NCBI GenBank assembly: GCA_018873225.1
Contig: JAEILZ010000009.1
Coordinates: 797,501-861,500 of the forward strand
Direction: 5' to 3'
Source of the DNA: [Phialemoniopsis] sp. UDSM-2020
Taxonomy: Eukaryota; Ascomycota; Sordariomycetes; Thyridiales; Thyridiaceae
DNA: 64,000 nt
Both the position numbers and the translations under genes were made by a program. Shown here in pieces: positions 47,902 through 60,721 of this stretch; the first letter of the stretch is position 1, and the number at the start of each line of letters is the position of its first letter. The notes under the pieces are model-generated. The model saw nothing but the letters and a program-made list of their open reading frames with translations. It did no database searches and was not told the DNA's origin.

Positions 47902-50770
47902 TGATAGATCAAGAGGTTGAGCCCGAGAGCGAGAGTCGATGTTGTGCAAAGGCTTGCGGCGCCTTGAATCAGCTTCTTGACGGTCGATCAAGAATCCGGG
48001 GCGTGATTGTTGGCGGTCCCATCTGGCTACCTACACCAGAGACTTCTCTGGAAAAGCAGGCGGCAGAGGCATTATATGAGATTTAAAAGGAAAGGAGCAC
48101 ATATGGAGTAGCAGTAGCAGGGGAAGACCAGACCCATCGACAAACCGGGACAACAACGACCGGGGGCTGCGGAAAACACGAGTGACTGGACACAATCCGT
48201 GCAGGAGGCGCTTGCAGGGCCTCTCTCTGTCCATGGTCACTAGACCCAATGCGACCTCACATAGCACGATTGAGCAAAGCGAGACAGGGTGCCGGGGTTG
48301 TCCCAGAGCGAGCCGGGCGAGACCCCCAGCAGAACCGCTTACCACAATGGGGAATGGCTTCAAATGGAAATAGACAGCGGGGTGGGAAAAGGACGGGTTC
48401 TGTCTGCTTGGCGATATGCAAAAAAGAAAAAGGTGTGTGGACTCTGCCCAGAGTCACGGCTAGACCATATTAGACCAACGGACCGTGGGTCTCTCTCTGT
48501 CTAGTCAGGTCTCCAGCAGCGAGTGCCTTGAATGAGACCGTCTGGAATTCGGCAGTGCCAAGCGAAAGTGGAAGCTTCCGTCTTCCTGGAAAGCCACGTT
48601 GTGGTGACGGGAAATGATCAGCGTATTTAACACGGACGGGACGATCACCTCGAATTGACCCATATAAAGAAGGCTTGTTGAGGCTGAAGTGGAAATCTTC
48701 TTGCTGAAATCATCTTCATAAACAAAGATGATTGTGTCTTCATCACCATTAACGATGGTGAGCAAGGGCCATGGCTATGGTGAGCCCTCCGGTGGAGGGT
48801 TCAGTATAGCAATACCTAGTGTCTGTTGCATCGAGGACTGACCAACTCTCCTTGGCTTGCCGTTCCGTCGAGAAAGCTGCCCCAGAGAGGACACCCTCAA
48901 AATTCTTCCAACCTAAACCGGCGCAAGTGCTCATACCACATATTCTGGTCTTGCATGCTGTTGGCGTTGCAATGGTCTTGGAGAGCCGCTCCACACCCGC
49001 CTCTTGTCTTAGGAAAATACGAGGCCAAGTGGTGCCCCCAAGAGGGATAGCGTTGGTAAGCCACGCGGGGTGGATTCGATAGTTTGCATCGTCCGAAATG
49101 TCAGTTCTCACCGGGCGTGCCGTCCCCTGTGTATGACCGCTCGAGTAGGCTACCGCTGTTCCGCGTGCCGAGACTAGAGGCCAAGTAAGGGATCAGTCGG
49201 CGGTCTGCTTGTACAACATGCATCATCTCGAGTGTGTAAGCGCTACCAGGCAGCATTGGGGGCCGCTGGCTTTGCAGGATTAGATGGGTGTGATAATCAA
49301 CAGATCATCAAATAGATATTTGTCCAGAAGCTTCATTCTCGTTAGCTGGGCTGAACATAGGGGAGACCTGTGCTGCGTGTGCTACGTCAGCTGTCAGGTA
49401 GGTATCCGTCTCACCCAGGCCGACTTGACAGCGGTATGAAGTCCCATATTTGGATTTGTCGACAGGGGGTCCATCGTTATTGGGCGACAGGCATCATTGT
49501 GAAGAGGTGGTGTGCTGTGGTAGCCTGCCCTCGATGAAGGTGCTGTCGTGTGTCCATCAGCGCCAATGCAGGTACAAATGAGATGGGATCGGGACGATAG
49601 GATGCGAGATTGGGGATGCATCCCACAGCTCGACACAGGCGTTGGCGACTCGCGAAGGTGTTTATTGGTTAGCATGGCTGGAATGATTAAATTTCCTGTT
49701 TACAAGCTTGAGCCATCAATCATGACCCATATCGACCAGATTGAACAAATCAACATGGAATTTAGTACTTCAACGTTCTTTCCTTCTCGTAGTCAGTCAG
49801 GTGGTAGCTACCCTTACTCATACGAAGTACCTAGGTAGGTCGTCGATGCTATTCTTGATAATTACATCAATCCATGCCGGACTCTGTACTGTACAAAAAA
49901 TGCCGGCAACCGAATCAATCACCAAAAGTCATCAGTCCATGCATCCAATCTAATCCCCGTCCCATGGTACGGGCGACAAGGTCAGTTCTAGACCAGCCAA
50001 CGGACTCCACTCACTAATGGGCCAACGCAACCGCAAAGTGTGGCGCCGCATTTTTTTTTAGCGAAATTGGCACGATCCAAACGCCTCGCAAGCCTTCGCA
50101 AGCCTGAAAGCAGTCTCCTTGCAGAAAGCCAACAGTTGCTTACTCTGTACAGATGGGCCGTCCCCCGTTGGGTACCATCTTACGGGAGTGTGTATGCGGT
50201 CCGCTGACTGTTGAACCAGTCTGGCTTTGCATGCCTGCGCGCGCCATGATCGAACGGGCAGACGGGCTTCAGCGCAAGGGAAGCCATAGCGCCCGCCACG
50301 TCGGCCGACCGATACAACAAGCGTCGATGTGCAAGGCTCTGGCGAGCTTCTCATCCCCTTACTCGGCAAGAACTGCTCTTTCCCCCTCGGTCTCGACAGC
50401 TTGGTGGCTTCTAGCTTACCAGTTGGTGAGAGAAAGGAAGAAACCGACAACCAACTTATTGAAGAACCGGGTCCAGTTCCTGCTCGCGTTTCTTTTGTTG
50501 CTTCTCGGAATGCTACCGGGATCCAGACGCACTGCAACACTGACGGCTCCATCGAGATCGCTTCCAGGCGCTTTGTCCTTGGAACAGACCACCGCTCCAG
50601 GCACTCCATTTTCCAGGGATCTTGAAGCCTCAAGTGGGCCAGAATCCCACTGTATCGCTATGTGATTGTCGAGATTGCACAATTGCACAACTGGTCTTGG
50701 CTAAACGGTGCTGCCGGCTCTCATTCGCCAAGTGTAAAGATTGGAGCATCTCATCCGGGGCCGCGCGGCT

Positions 50771-50951
50771 TAGACGTTCAAGTGGGTGTCAGAAAGGTTG
50801 ACGGTTTTCTTTGTGGATGAACCTCGATCAGTAACTGATCAACCAGGATTATCCCACAACCTAAGCATGAATGGATGATTCGGTCTGTTAGCAATTTGGG
50901 TAGAGATTGGTCCAAAACCGTCAACCTTTCTGGCACCCACTTGACGTTCTA
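50771..50951. mobile_element. MITE-like element, 36-bp terminal inverted repeats flanked by TA
   Basis: Two arms face each other: 50773-50808 and 50914-50949. They share CAAGTGGGTG-C/T-CAGAAAGGTTGACGGTTTT and differ by one transition and a small indel near the outer end (GACGTTC against GAACGTC). TA dinucleotides flank both outer ends (50771-50772 and 50950-50951), as expected for the target duplication of Tc1/mariner or pogo-type elements. The 105-bp centre has no coding capacity. I read it as a non-autonomous MITE of 181 bp including TAs. An alternative is a non-mobile hairpin. No second copy was noticed in the window. Confidence 0.6.
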
Positions 50952-52429
50952 CTCACTATCAAAATACCTGTCCCTTAACATGAACGTTAAGCATTCCGTG
51001 GCCGTTCTAGCAAAATACGCAAAACCAACTGAACGCCCTGCTTGGCCCCTTTCGATAGTCCGGCTTGTTCCGTGCAACAACACTGCGTTCTCTGAAATTA
51101 TAGTACGTCGTGCTACCTACTCCATCCCCTACGGTGGAGGCACTCCACGTCCAGTCAAGCGTGTACCACAGTTATTCAGTATCAGGCCTTTGCAAGAAGG
51201 CGGTCCAGACGCCCCAGAAACCGGGCTGTCGGCGGTCGACTCCGTGGCACAGGGCGGTATGAACGAGCACAACAGACGCCGTGTGATGCTCTACGTGCAC
51301 ACCTGATCGAAGCTAGGTAGGCCGGCCGTTGCAAGTGCAGCGAGTACCTGGGAGACCTGCCTCACAAGACATTGGTACGCATTGTATTGCGGCTCACACG
51401 GCTCGATATCAACTTGAAAGTGGTACCAATTTCCGGTTTACCGACGCGGCTAAGCCTGTCTGTTTGCTTTACATGCAAATTATAACAGAGATAACTACCT
51501 GGTTGGCATATTGGTCGTCCAAGCCTCCTTTCCCCCACCTCGTCCCTGTAGTACGGACGTTTGAATTCGAAAACATGTCTTCCATCTGGCGCCGGGTGAG
51601 ACAGGCCGCTCCCATCTGCACCTCGCCGTAATGTCCGGCAGTTGCCGAACAATACCAAGTGTCTCTCTAGCCAGTATTATGGCGTGGGGAAGAGAAACAC
51701 TGTGCTTGTACTTTAACAGGCCAGTACTTTTGATGAGCTTGTCTTCGTGCGAGGAGACACCGTCCGTTTGGTTACCTGCCCTAGTTACATTCCTCATGCT
51801 CGTGGGGCCTAGGCAAATGCCACAGACGGAGAGAGGTGTTGGAACTCGTAGAGTCGTGCGAGCCATGTGACCGCCGTGCTAATGCAGGTACAGGGTGCAA
51901 GGTAAGACAAGTGTAAGGGGGGCAAGCAAACTCAAATGCCGTGGGACACGCGATGGAGGCCGCTTTCAAACAGTGCTATTGTTTTGTCTACATTCCAGTA
52001 GGAAGTCCCTGCAATGAGTACTAGTCCGTGTGTATCAAGATGGAAAAAAATCAAATCAGATATGCTCAGGCGAGCTTGAGGAAATATGACCATGAATAAA
52101 GGTGTGCGTTCTTGAGGTTGATCCCACCCGGGTATCAACGCACGGAGCAGAAAGTACTGCCGTGCCAAGTCTAGATAGAGAGAGAGGAAATGTATAGCGG
52201 AGGGTGAAAAACTAAATAGGTATATGGAGGGGAGTCTGGACAAGAAACTCAACCCATGTAGTAACAACAGACCGTGAAATGCCCATCACGCAACAGAGAA
52301 ATCCCAAGGCATATCCCATGCATCAAACAACATGCTCACCCCGCATTATATTCGACTTTTAGTTGTTTTTCCTCCTCAAGGGAGGACCAAAGTTACAAGA
52401 AGAGAAGGAAGGGAGACGTCGAGACCTCA

Positions 52430-55400
52430 TCACCTGTGCTTCTCGAGGCTCTGCAGGTTGACCAGCTCGGCGTACCGGCCGTTCTTCTTCATGAGCTCCG
52501 AGTGCGTGCCCTGCTCGACGATGCGGCCCTGGTCAAACACGTAGATGATGTCGGCCTTTTGAATGGTGCTCAGGCGGTGCGCGACGGCGATGGTCGTGCG
52601 GCCCTTGGCCGCCTTGTCGAGCGCCGCCTGCACCACCTTTTCGCTCTCGCTGTCGAGCGCCGAGGTAGCCTCGTCCAGAAGCCTGTGTGAGAGAATAAAC
52701 CATTAGCATCCCGCTCAAGTCAAAGGGTTGTAGGACTTACAGAATCTTGGGATCGCGCACCAGCGCCCGGGCGATGGCGATGCGCTGCTTCTGCCCGCCG
52801 CTCAGCAGCGTGCCCTTGCTGCCGACGACCGTGTTGAACCCTTCGGGCAGGCTCAGGATGAAGTCGTAGATGTTGGCCTCCTTGCACGCAAACTCGACGG
52901 CGTCGTCGGTCACGTCGTGCGGCGCGCCGAGCATGATGTTCTCGCGGATCGTGCCCATGTACAGCGTCGGCTCCTGCGACACGAGCGCGATGCCCCGGCG
53001 GTACTCGTTGACGTTGAGCGTGCTGATCTCGCGGCCATCAACATAAACGCCGCCCGCGAGCGGGTCGTAGAAGCGCTCGAGCAGCGCGATCGTCGTCGAC
53101 TTGCCGCAGCCGGAGGCGCCGACGAGCGCGACGTACTGGCCCGGGTGCACGGCGAGGTTGAGCCCGCGCAGGACGGGCTGCTCGGGCCGCGTCGGGTAGC
53201 GGAAGTGCACGTCGCGGAACTCGATGTGGCCCTCGACGCTGTCGACCTTCTCGCCGGCCTCGGACCACGTGTCGATGGTGGGCTTGCGGTCGAAGAGGAC
53301 CTTGAGCTCCTCGCTGGCCTGCTTGGCCTTGCCCATGTCGGGCGCGAAGGAGAAGACGGTGCCGGCGGACTGGGCGCCAAAGATGACGGACGAGAAGACG
53401 ATGAAGAAGTGGAACATGTCGTACTCGCCCTTGCCCAGGAGGCTGCCGCCGTACCAGAAGCCGAGGGCGAGCACGAGGAAGGTCAGGGACTGGGAGCCGG
53501 CGTACAGGGTCGAGGACTTGAGCACAGACATCAACGAGTCGCGCTGCTGCGATGCCAGACTCTCCTTGTACTGTCGCAGGACATCCTCCTCCCTGGTCAG
53601 GGACGCGACCGTACGGATGGCAGTGATGGCCTCGGATGCGTAGGAAGCAGAGGTGTTGTAGGCCCTCTTGGCACGTCGCTGGTAGTGTGCCAACATCCAG
53701 AAACGGAAAAAGCCACAAGCTAGCAATACGGGAACAGTAGCAGTGCAGACGAGGGCCAGCTTCCACCCAATGATGATGGCCAAGATCAGGGCGCTGACAA
53801 GGGTGGTGATGACCATGAGTAGAGTTCCGAGGGTAACACCACTGAGACCGGCGACGTGAGTCGTCTCAGTAGACAAGAACGAAGTAAGAGCACCGGCGGT
53901 GTTCTCGTCGCGGTCGAAGAAGGCGACGTCCTGGCGAAGCATGGTTCGGAATGCCTTGTCTCGCACCCGGTGGACGAGGCGCTCGGAGCATTTGGCAAAG
54001 ATGACGCCCTGAATAGAGAAAGCAATGAACTGCACAAACGCCAGCATCAGGTACATGAGACACCAGAACGAGACGTCGGATCGGATCTGCGGGGTGTTGG
54101 CCGGGGTAATGACCACGGACAAGGTCGTGATAAGCTTGGCGAAGAAGACAGCCTGGGTCGGATTGCCTCCACCGCAGATGATGGAGAAGAAGAGAGCGAT
54201 GATCATCCACTTCCACTCCTGTTTGTTGAAGCTAGCGATGAGCTTGATCAGGGTCCACAGGCCGTACTTTTGTTTGCCCTCGGTCTGGCGACCCTGAAGG
54301 GCCACACTCGAGGCAGACTTGGAGGTAGCGGTACGGTTCAGTTTATCGGCCACATTATCATCAGGGTCGGGAATAAAAGACGGCTCGTTGGCCTCGGAAG
54401 CCTTGCGGACAAGCTCTTCCTCCTTCTCGTTAATAACCTCTTCCTCTTCCACGGAAAGCTCGTTGACAGCGGCAATGCTTTGCGCGCTGACCAGGTTGTA
54501 GTAGGCACCCTTGCGCTCAATCAGGTCGTCGTGTGTACCCTGTTCCACGATCCTGCCCTCGGCCATGACGACAATGTTGTGCGCATCCTTGATAGTACTC
54601 AGTCTGTGGGCGATGGTAATAGTCGTTCTACCAGCCGAGGCCACTTCCAAAGCAGCCTGGACAACGCCTTCTGATCGGGTGTCGAGAGCGGATGTAGCCT
54701 CGTCGAGCAACAAGATTTTAGGGTCAGACACAATAGCGCGGGCAATGGCAATTCGCTGCTTCTGGCCACCGGAGAGAAGGAAACCGCGCTCGCCGACGTT
54801 GGTCTCGTAGCCTTCTGGGAGAGAAGAGACGAAGTCATGGGCATTGGCCTTCTTTGCGGCGGCATAAACGAGCTCCCGTTGCTCCTCTTCGCTCGCGTTT
54901 TCGTGCTTGGTGCCGATGAGACCATGCCTGATATTGTGGAAGATGGTGGTACCGAACAAGACGGGCTCTTGTTGCACGAGCGAGATGTTCTGACGAAGCC
55001 ACCTGAGGTTCAATTTGCTGATATCATGGCCATCCAGATAGACTGCTCCCTTGACAGGGTTGTAGAAGCGTTCGACGAGACCGATGATAGTTGACTTTCC
55101 GGATCCTGATGCACCCACGAGAGCAGTCGTCTTGCCCGCAGGGATCTCCAGCGACACGTCCTGCATGACAACAACCTCTGGCCGGGACGGATAGATGTGC
55201 TTGACGTTCTCGAGGCGGATATTTCCCTCGAGATGCTCCAGCTTCTCGCCCTCATCAGAAGTGGGATCAAGTGCTGATTGGCGATCGATGGTGTTGTAGA
55301 TCTTGGAGGCGGCGCCGAGCGCTGTGGTGAAGGCTTGCACGTTGGGCGCGACGTTGCCGATGTTGAAGGCGCCGATCATGACGGACATCATGATGATGAG

Positions 55401-56510
55401 CACCTTGGAAAGAGGGATAACATTGTCAAGCAGGTAGCGGCTACCCATCCAGAAGGCCAAGCCGTAGTTGAGGTACAGGACCAACATCATGCCGGCCACC
55501 ATGACACCGATGGCACCCTTGACCTTGAATCCATAAGTCTCGGCCTTGGCGAGGTGAACATCGTATTGCTTGGCGAGTCGGTCCTGGGTACCAAAGGCAA
55601 CGGCGTTTCGGATAGAGCTGATGACCTCTTCGGCGACACTACCACCCTGGGCGTAAGCAAAGACCGACGACTTGCTATACTTGACGATGAAGCTTGAGCC
55701 ACCACCCATGACCAACATCAGTGCGACGACGGTCGAGAAGAGAATCAGGGTCAGCTTCCAGTACTCGACGAAACCGATGACGAAGGCAGCCACAAAAGTG
55801 GCGGCAGCAGCGATAGTCAGCCCGACCTTCTCAGAGATACCCTCCTGGACAAGATTGGTATCGGCAGTGATACGCGTGGTCACCTCTCCGGCGCCCAGCT
55901 TGTCGAAGAAGCCAATGTTTTGGCGCATGCAGCTTTCCAGATAGTGCTCACGAATCTTGCCGCTGATGTGCTCGCCGGTATAGATGAAGCCGACTGTGGA
56001 GATGTATGTCGTGACAAACTCGCCGACGGCCAGATAGATAAAGTATAAGACCAGGTGTGTCATTTCCGACATGAAGGCGTCGTATGACATGGTGCCAAGG
56101 AAGATGCCCTGGAAGGTGCCCTGGAGGTTTCCAAAGACGACCGTCATGAGTGGCAGAGCAGCACCTGCGGCGATGGAGCAGACAGTGGAGACGGCGATGA
56201 TAATGAGGTCGTTACGCGAGGCATAACGGTAGAGAGTGGCGATGCCAACCTTGACCTCTGGCGTCAGGACTTGCCTCTTAAGAATTGAGGCCTCATCAGG
56301 CGGGAGTTTCTTGAAGATCTCCTCCTCATCGAATTCCTTTGGCGGAATGACAACCTTGGAATCGGCCTTCTCCAGTGCCGTTGGGCTGCGTGAGCGCTTG
56401 CTCTCTTCGTTCTGGGCTGTGTCCTCGGTGGAATCGCCATGACTGGAGGCAGGCTTGGACTGGCCGGCAACGCCAACCTCGTCCAGCTTCTCTGACGGCT
56501 CCGCAGCCAT
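52430..56510 (-). CDS. ABCB-type full ABC multidrug transporter (Pmd1/Mdr1-like)
   Basis: Two exons, 56510-52741 and 52682-52430, give 1340 aa, normal for a full transporter. The start is the first ATG ([12 protein letters not shown]). The order is TMD1-NBD1-TMD2-NBD2. NBD1 has Walker [10 protein letters not shown] near residue 465, signature LSGGQKQR near 579, and Walker [14 protein letters not shown] near 599. NBD2 has GASGCGKST near 1128, LSGGQKQR near 1237, and [12 protein letters not shown] just after the single intron. That intron splits Walker B of NBD2 (KIL|LLDEA). The linker after NBD1 is acidic and Ser-rich, the usual site of phospho-regulation. Relatives include S. pombe Pmd1 and Aspergillus Mdr1/AtrD, plasma-membrane exporters of hydrophobic drugs; a-factor-type peptide exporters are close kin. 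The specific substrate is not readable. An inverted repeat sits just upstream of the start. Confidence 0.93.
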
Positions 56511-56558
56511 TGCAGTGGTCAATCAGAGTAAGAAGAGTGAAAATGCGTTGACGTTTAC

Positions 56559-56603
56559 TAATTACTGGATCAGATATGCGCCGCGGGGGCTATCCAGTAA
56601 TTA
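56559..56603. promoter_or_regulatory. Perfect 12-bp inverted repeat with CCGCGG core, upstream of the ABC transporter
   Basis: Arms TAATTACTGGAT (56559-56570) and ATCCAGTAATTA (56592-56603) are exact reverse complements separated by 21 nt. The spacer contains CCGCGG (56581-56586), the everted CGG core bound by many Zn2Cys6 factors, including the yeast pleiotropic drug resistance site. The structure ends 49 nt before the ATG, so it lies in the promoter or in the 5' UTR as an RNA hairpin. The geometry is seen directly; the regulatory role is inferred. Confidence 0.5.
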
Positions 56604-59274
56604 AATGACGGAACAGAACGGCAGAGTTATGAAGGGGAGACTCTGCAATGTTCCCTTGCAATTATGAGCGGCTGTGTAAGTGTCGACTCTCACAACCGGG
56701 TAAAATGTTGAAGAAACGGGATGTCGTCAACCTGGAATAGGCTGGCTGCAGGGAAGTCGTTTCGATGTCTCAACACCACCAACACGGGCACTGGCGCTGA
56801 TACTGACTAGAGTGTCTTTGTGTACAAGAAAAGGGACAACCAAACAATCAAGTGGTCGTCAAACTCTAGAAGTGTCAATAACAAAGAAGACCGTCGAGAC
56901 AAAAGCCCCTAGGCAGTAGAGTAACAAAAGTTAGAAAAACGATTGTAGTATTAGCACAGAAGAGGTAGGTCGAGAAGCAGAGGAAAAGTTGGGATGGCCA
57001 AGCCAAGAATGATAAACAAAAGCGGTTTGGTCTCGTCTGGCCCCCGAAAGCGACGAGTCGGGTCGTTCAAAGACTAGCACCACCGGCCGACACACGCACA
57101 ATTGGCTTAAACGAAAGCGACGGAGACTTGAACGGAGACTTGAATACGCCCTTAATCTCGCACCCTCCACGAGTACCTGACCAGGTTAAGCCTAGTGGCT
57201 GCACACCAGCTACTGGGTCTGGTCAGAGAGCCCAGGCTCGCCAAAATCAATCACCCGGACCGGGTGGGTTAGCTGAGACGGTCGAATCCCGACCGGCCGG
57301 GCTCCTAACAATCCGAAGTAATCTGCACATTTATCAAACAGAGTTACCGCTACGATTACGCCTCAAGCTCAAGGCAGCAGGCGACAGCCCGCCCACCCAG
57401 CGCACATTGGGGCGTTTTTGTGAAATGATCAATTGATGACGCGGTGGAGCACATTACAGGTAGCGGGAACGATTAGTTATACGTATACGACGCGCCGCTT
57501 TCGAATGTTGTCTTTGACATCTCTGGAGATGTCGGAGGATCTGTACTATGTCCGTCAGATCTTGGTGGTTCTTGCTGCAGCCTGTCAGACAGGCCGTAAC
57601 GTTACCGGAGGCTTTTGATACCGACTTCCCACGTGCCAGGTGTCAGCAACACGCGTATATACATATGTATGGTCCGACAGTAAGCTACGCCTGGTGAATC
57701 TTAGTTGGTCTGCCCTTTGTTCTGCCCGGCGCCCAAGGAGACTGAGCCGCACACAATTCATTGAGCCAGGCCAGGAACCCTAGGCGGATGAGTCAATGAT
57801 GTTTCGATTCTGAATCAATCGAAGCTTTGTCGGATGGCGGCAGAGAATGTTGATACGGTGGAGCCAACCAAACCGAAACAGGGGGGAATCCGCGAATGAG
57901 CCCCCTCGGCCCCCTAAAATGATCCCTGTAAGATCGGGGGCCCAGATTCTGCAAACCCTGAGAAGGGTCGACTTTTCGGGCTCCCGGGCACCAACAAGTC
58001 CGTCTCTCTGAGTCTTGATACGCTTGTCTCTGCGATCCATTTTTCCTACTGGCAGTGGCAGTGCAGTTGGTCTCATTTCTCTTAGCAAAAATGTAATGAC
58101 TTTTTACGACTCCTGCTGCTCCCTCTCTTATGTCTTCCATTGCAGGTATCGGCCGGCGTCACAGCTTGGCACCCGCTGGTCATCTCGGCGGCGACCCATA
58201 AATGGAGTCCGACTTACAACACGGTGTCCGGCTTGGCATCCTTATCAGATACATCTAGGATCTGTGTTTTTAGATTTTCGTTGTCAAATGCGGCCTGAAT
58301 AAACCTTTACTTCAAGATTTCTTAAAGCTGGTAATATCGTTCGTTTTGTAGACGCAAGGCAAGACCGGGTATCATGCACATCCTGGCCCAAGCTTTGCAG
58401 TAACGAATGAAATGTATTATTTCGCAGGATCGCCCCGATATGCTCGTCATCCACATATTATGCTGCTAAGCTTATTCATCCCGTCATACGCATATGACAA
58501 CGGCGGTCGCAGCCGATGGTGTTCACCGAGTGTGCATACTCGAATTCCCATAACTACACACCTACCAATTCAGTAGGTGTAAGAAAAGACGACGGCATTG
58601 GATCAATCTCTACCCTGAATTATCAACACACTGAATGATCTCTTTACGCTTAGATGGGAGGACAATCCTCTCTGATGCCTGCCATCTTGATATTACTGAG
58701 CGTTGATCTAAGAATAATTAAGGTACATCTATAAGGGGTACTGTCAACTTATCTGTCATGCACTTAACCGACTGCGAATTCGATGTGTGCATGTGACAAC
58801 GTGATTTTGCATCACCTTATTTGCGGTCGACGAGAACTAATGCTCAGCATTGAGGTTAATCAGAACAAGTGTCAGTGCGCCTCTGGGCGATTTACAGTTG
58901 CAGTAGTGGCAGTTTCTGCCGGCTCCACAGCAGCACTTTAGGCCATCAGAAGAGCTACGTCAGCAAACTTGCATGCTTTCTACTGGACGCCACCACCTTG
59001 GCTTCACCAGCTTTTGGGACATCAAGCTTTATCGAGCCTCGCCACCACCACTACCAGACCCAAAACCACGCCAGCAAACAAACATGACAACTGTCCTCTA
59101 GGGCTCCAGACTTTTGATGCCTTTGTCGCCGAACTTTTACGGCAGCGAGTTTCTGGTTTGACGTGCTGGAAGGAAAGGAAGGAAAGGGCTCTGCAATACA
59201 ACTTTTGAGTTGCGGCCCGCTTCACTTCTGATATATCGATATCCCACGATCATCGTAAAGAGACCATATTCGCG
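56604..59274. other. Divergent intergenic region (ABC transporter / SARAF)
   Basis: This 2.7 kb lies between two divergent genes. It holds an 8-bp perfect hairpin at 58558-58580 (ACACCTAC / GTAGGTGT, 7-nt loop) and an AT-rich part at about 58290-58860. A further hairpin, GGTCG / CGACC, lies at about 57279. I see no gene. Confidence 0.5.
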
Positions 59275-60342
59275 ATGCATCTCCCGCCTTTACAGGCAGC
59301 GCTCCTCCTGAGCCTCGCGCTCACAGAGGCAGTCGACGCCGCCAAGCCAAAGAATGCAATCCTACTCTCCGAGGTAAGTTGTCCGAACCACAAACCCCTC
59401 CTCATCCTCTCACAAACACCCTCCTCTGTCCAATTCTAACATATGAAACTATCACAGGTCCGAACCCTCACCCTCCGCGCCGACAAAAAGACGACCCACC
59501 GCCGCGTCTCGGCCATTCCGCAGCTGCGCTGCATCTCCCCCAAAGCCATCTGCGACCTGCACAAGGTCGACACCATGCGCTGCACCAACCAAGGGTCGTC
59601 CTACTCGGCCGAGGACGTAGAGTGGTCCTGCACGGCCTCTTTGCCTTCGGAGCTCAAGCTCGGCAGCACAGAGGTCATCTGCGAAGGGTACGCGGGGCCG
59701 GAGGACCCGTACGTCCTGCGCGGCAGCTGCGGCGTCGAGTACCGCCTCGTCCTGACCGACGAGGGCGAGCGCAAGTATCCCAACCTCGGTGGTGGCGGCG
59801 GCGGGTGGTTTGGCGGAGGAGGAGGTAATGGCGGCGGTGGTGGTACGGACTGGAGCGCGTGGATATTCTTCGTCATCTTTGTGGGCGTGCTGGGCTGGAT
59901 CGTGTACTCTGCTTTCACGGCGGCGGGAGGCAATGCGCAGACGCCCGGCAGGCGACGGCCGCGAGGCAACTTCTGGGGCGGAGGCGGCGGTTGGGGTCCG
60001 GGATGGGGACCTGGTGGCGGGGGAGGCGGCGGCGGCGGTGGTTTCGGCGGAGGATATGATGACCCGCCGCCGCCGTATCCCGGCAGTAAGCCGTCGGGGA
60101 GTCAGGCAGGATGGCAGCCCGGATTCTGGAGCGGTCTGGCAGGAGGTGCTGCGGCGGGCTACTTTGCTGGACGAAGAAACGACGATCGATCGGGTTACAG
60201 AGCAGGAGGTGACAGAGGGTTCGGCGGCAGCTCGTGGGGTGCAGGTCCTTCGAATTCGGGCTCCCGCTCCGGATCCAGCTCGTCCTCTACCTCGGCGGCA
60301 CGGTACGAAAGCACTGGCTTTGGCTCTACCAGCCGGCGTTAG
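59275..60342 (+). CDS. SARAF-like store-operated calcium entry regulator
   Basis: Two exons, 59275-59373 and 59458-60342, give 327 aa; the intron is GTAAGT...CACAG. A signal peptide (MHLPPLQAALLLSLALTEAVDA) leads into the Cys-containing SARAF luminal domain. That domain has AILLSEVRTLTLRADKKTTHRR, then IPQLRCISPKAICDLHKVDTMRCTN, and DVEWSCTASLPSELKLGSTEVICEGY, YVLRGSCGVEYRLVLTDEG. A Gly-rich linker precedes one transmembrane helix at about 165-187 (WSAWIFFVIFVGVLGWIVYSAF). The cytosolic tail is Gly/Pro/Ser-rich, with PPPPYPG, as in animal SARAF/TMEM66. In animals it is an ER protein that inactivates STIM/Orai calcium entry. Fungi lack clear STIM/Orai, so its partner here is unknown. It converges on BRE1. 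Confidence 0.9.
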
Positions 60343-60721
60343 TTGTCTTGTCTGAGTACTTTAGTTGGATATTGATTCAACTACTGGTCACCACAGTCGA
60401 AGGGCTTTTACCTGAGCGACATGCAGATAGTTCCAGTCAATGAGACAAGGACAGAAGTATGAACTTCCAGAAGCGAAATGCCCCTGGCATGGTCTTTGTC
60501 ATTTCCACACAACAAGCGGCGGTCATGCCCACTTGTTCGGCCACGAACACTAAAATATAGAGTACACGGATCCAAGTCCAGAATCCATCGCAAAAGGTAT
60601 CATACCACATTTCTCGTCCTCCAAGTATAAGACTCCAACGCCTCCCTTGTATAGCGAATCCACGCGCCATCGGCATGTCCGCCATCTGCGCAAAACTAAC
60701 GACCGAAACCATACAATCATC
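60343..60721. other. Convergent intergenic region (SARAF / BRE1)
   Basis: This 379-bp spacer lies between the two stop codons and must contain both 3' UTRs, which may overlap. I see no gene. Confidence 0.55.

Larger units (their letters stand above)
47404..52429. other. Gene-free region upstream of DUF7729 and downstream of the ABC transporter
   Basis: This 5 kb contains the promoter of the DUF7729 gene at its left and the transporter's 3' flank at its right. No domain or consistent exon chain is visible. Small features are a GACCA tandem run (47881-47900), a direct repeat of CGCAAGCCT (about 50084 and 50096), and the MITE-like element listed separately at 50771-50951. Confidence 0.5.
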
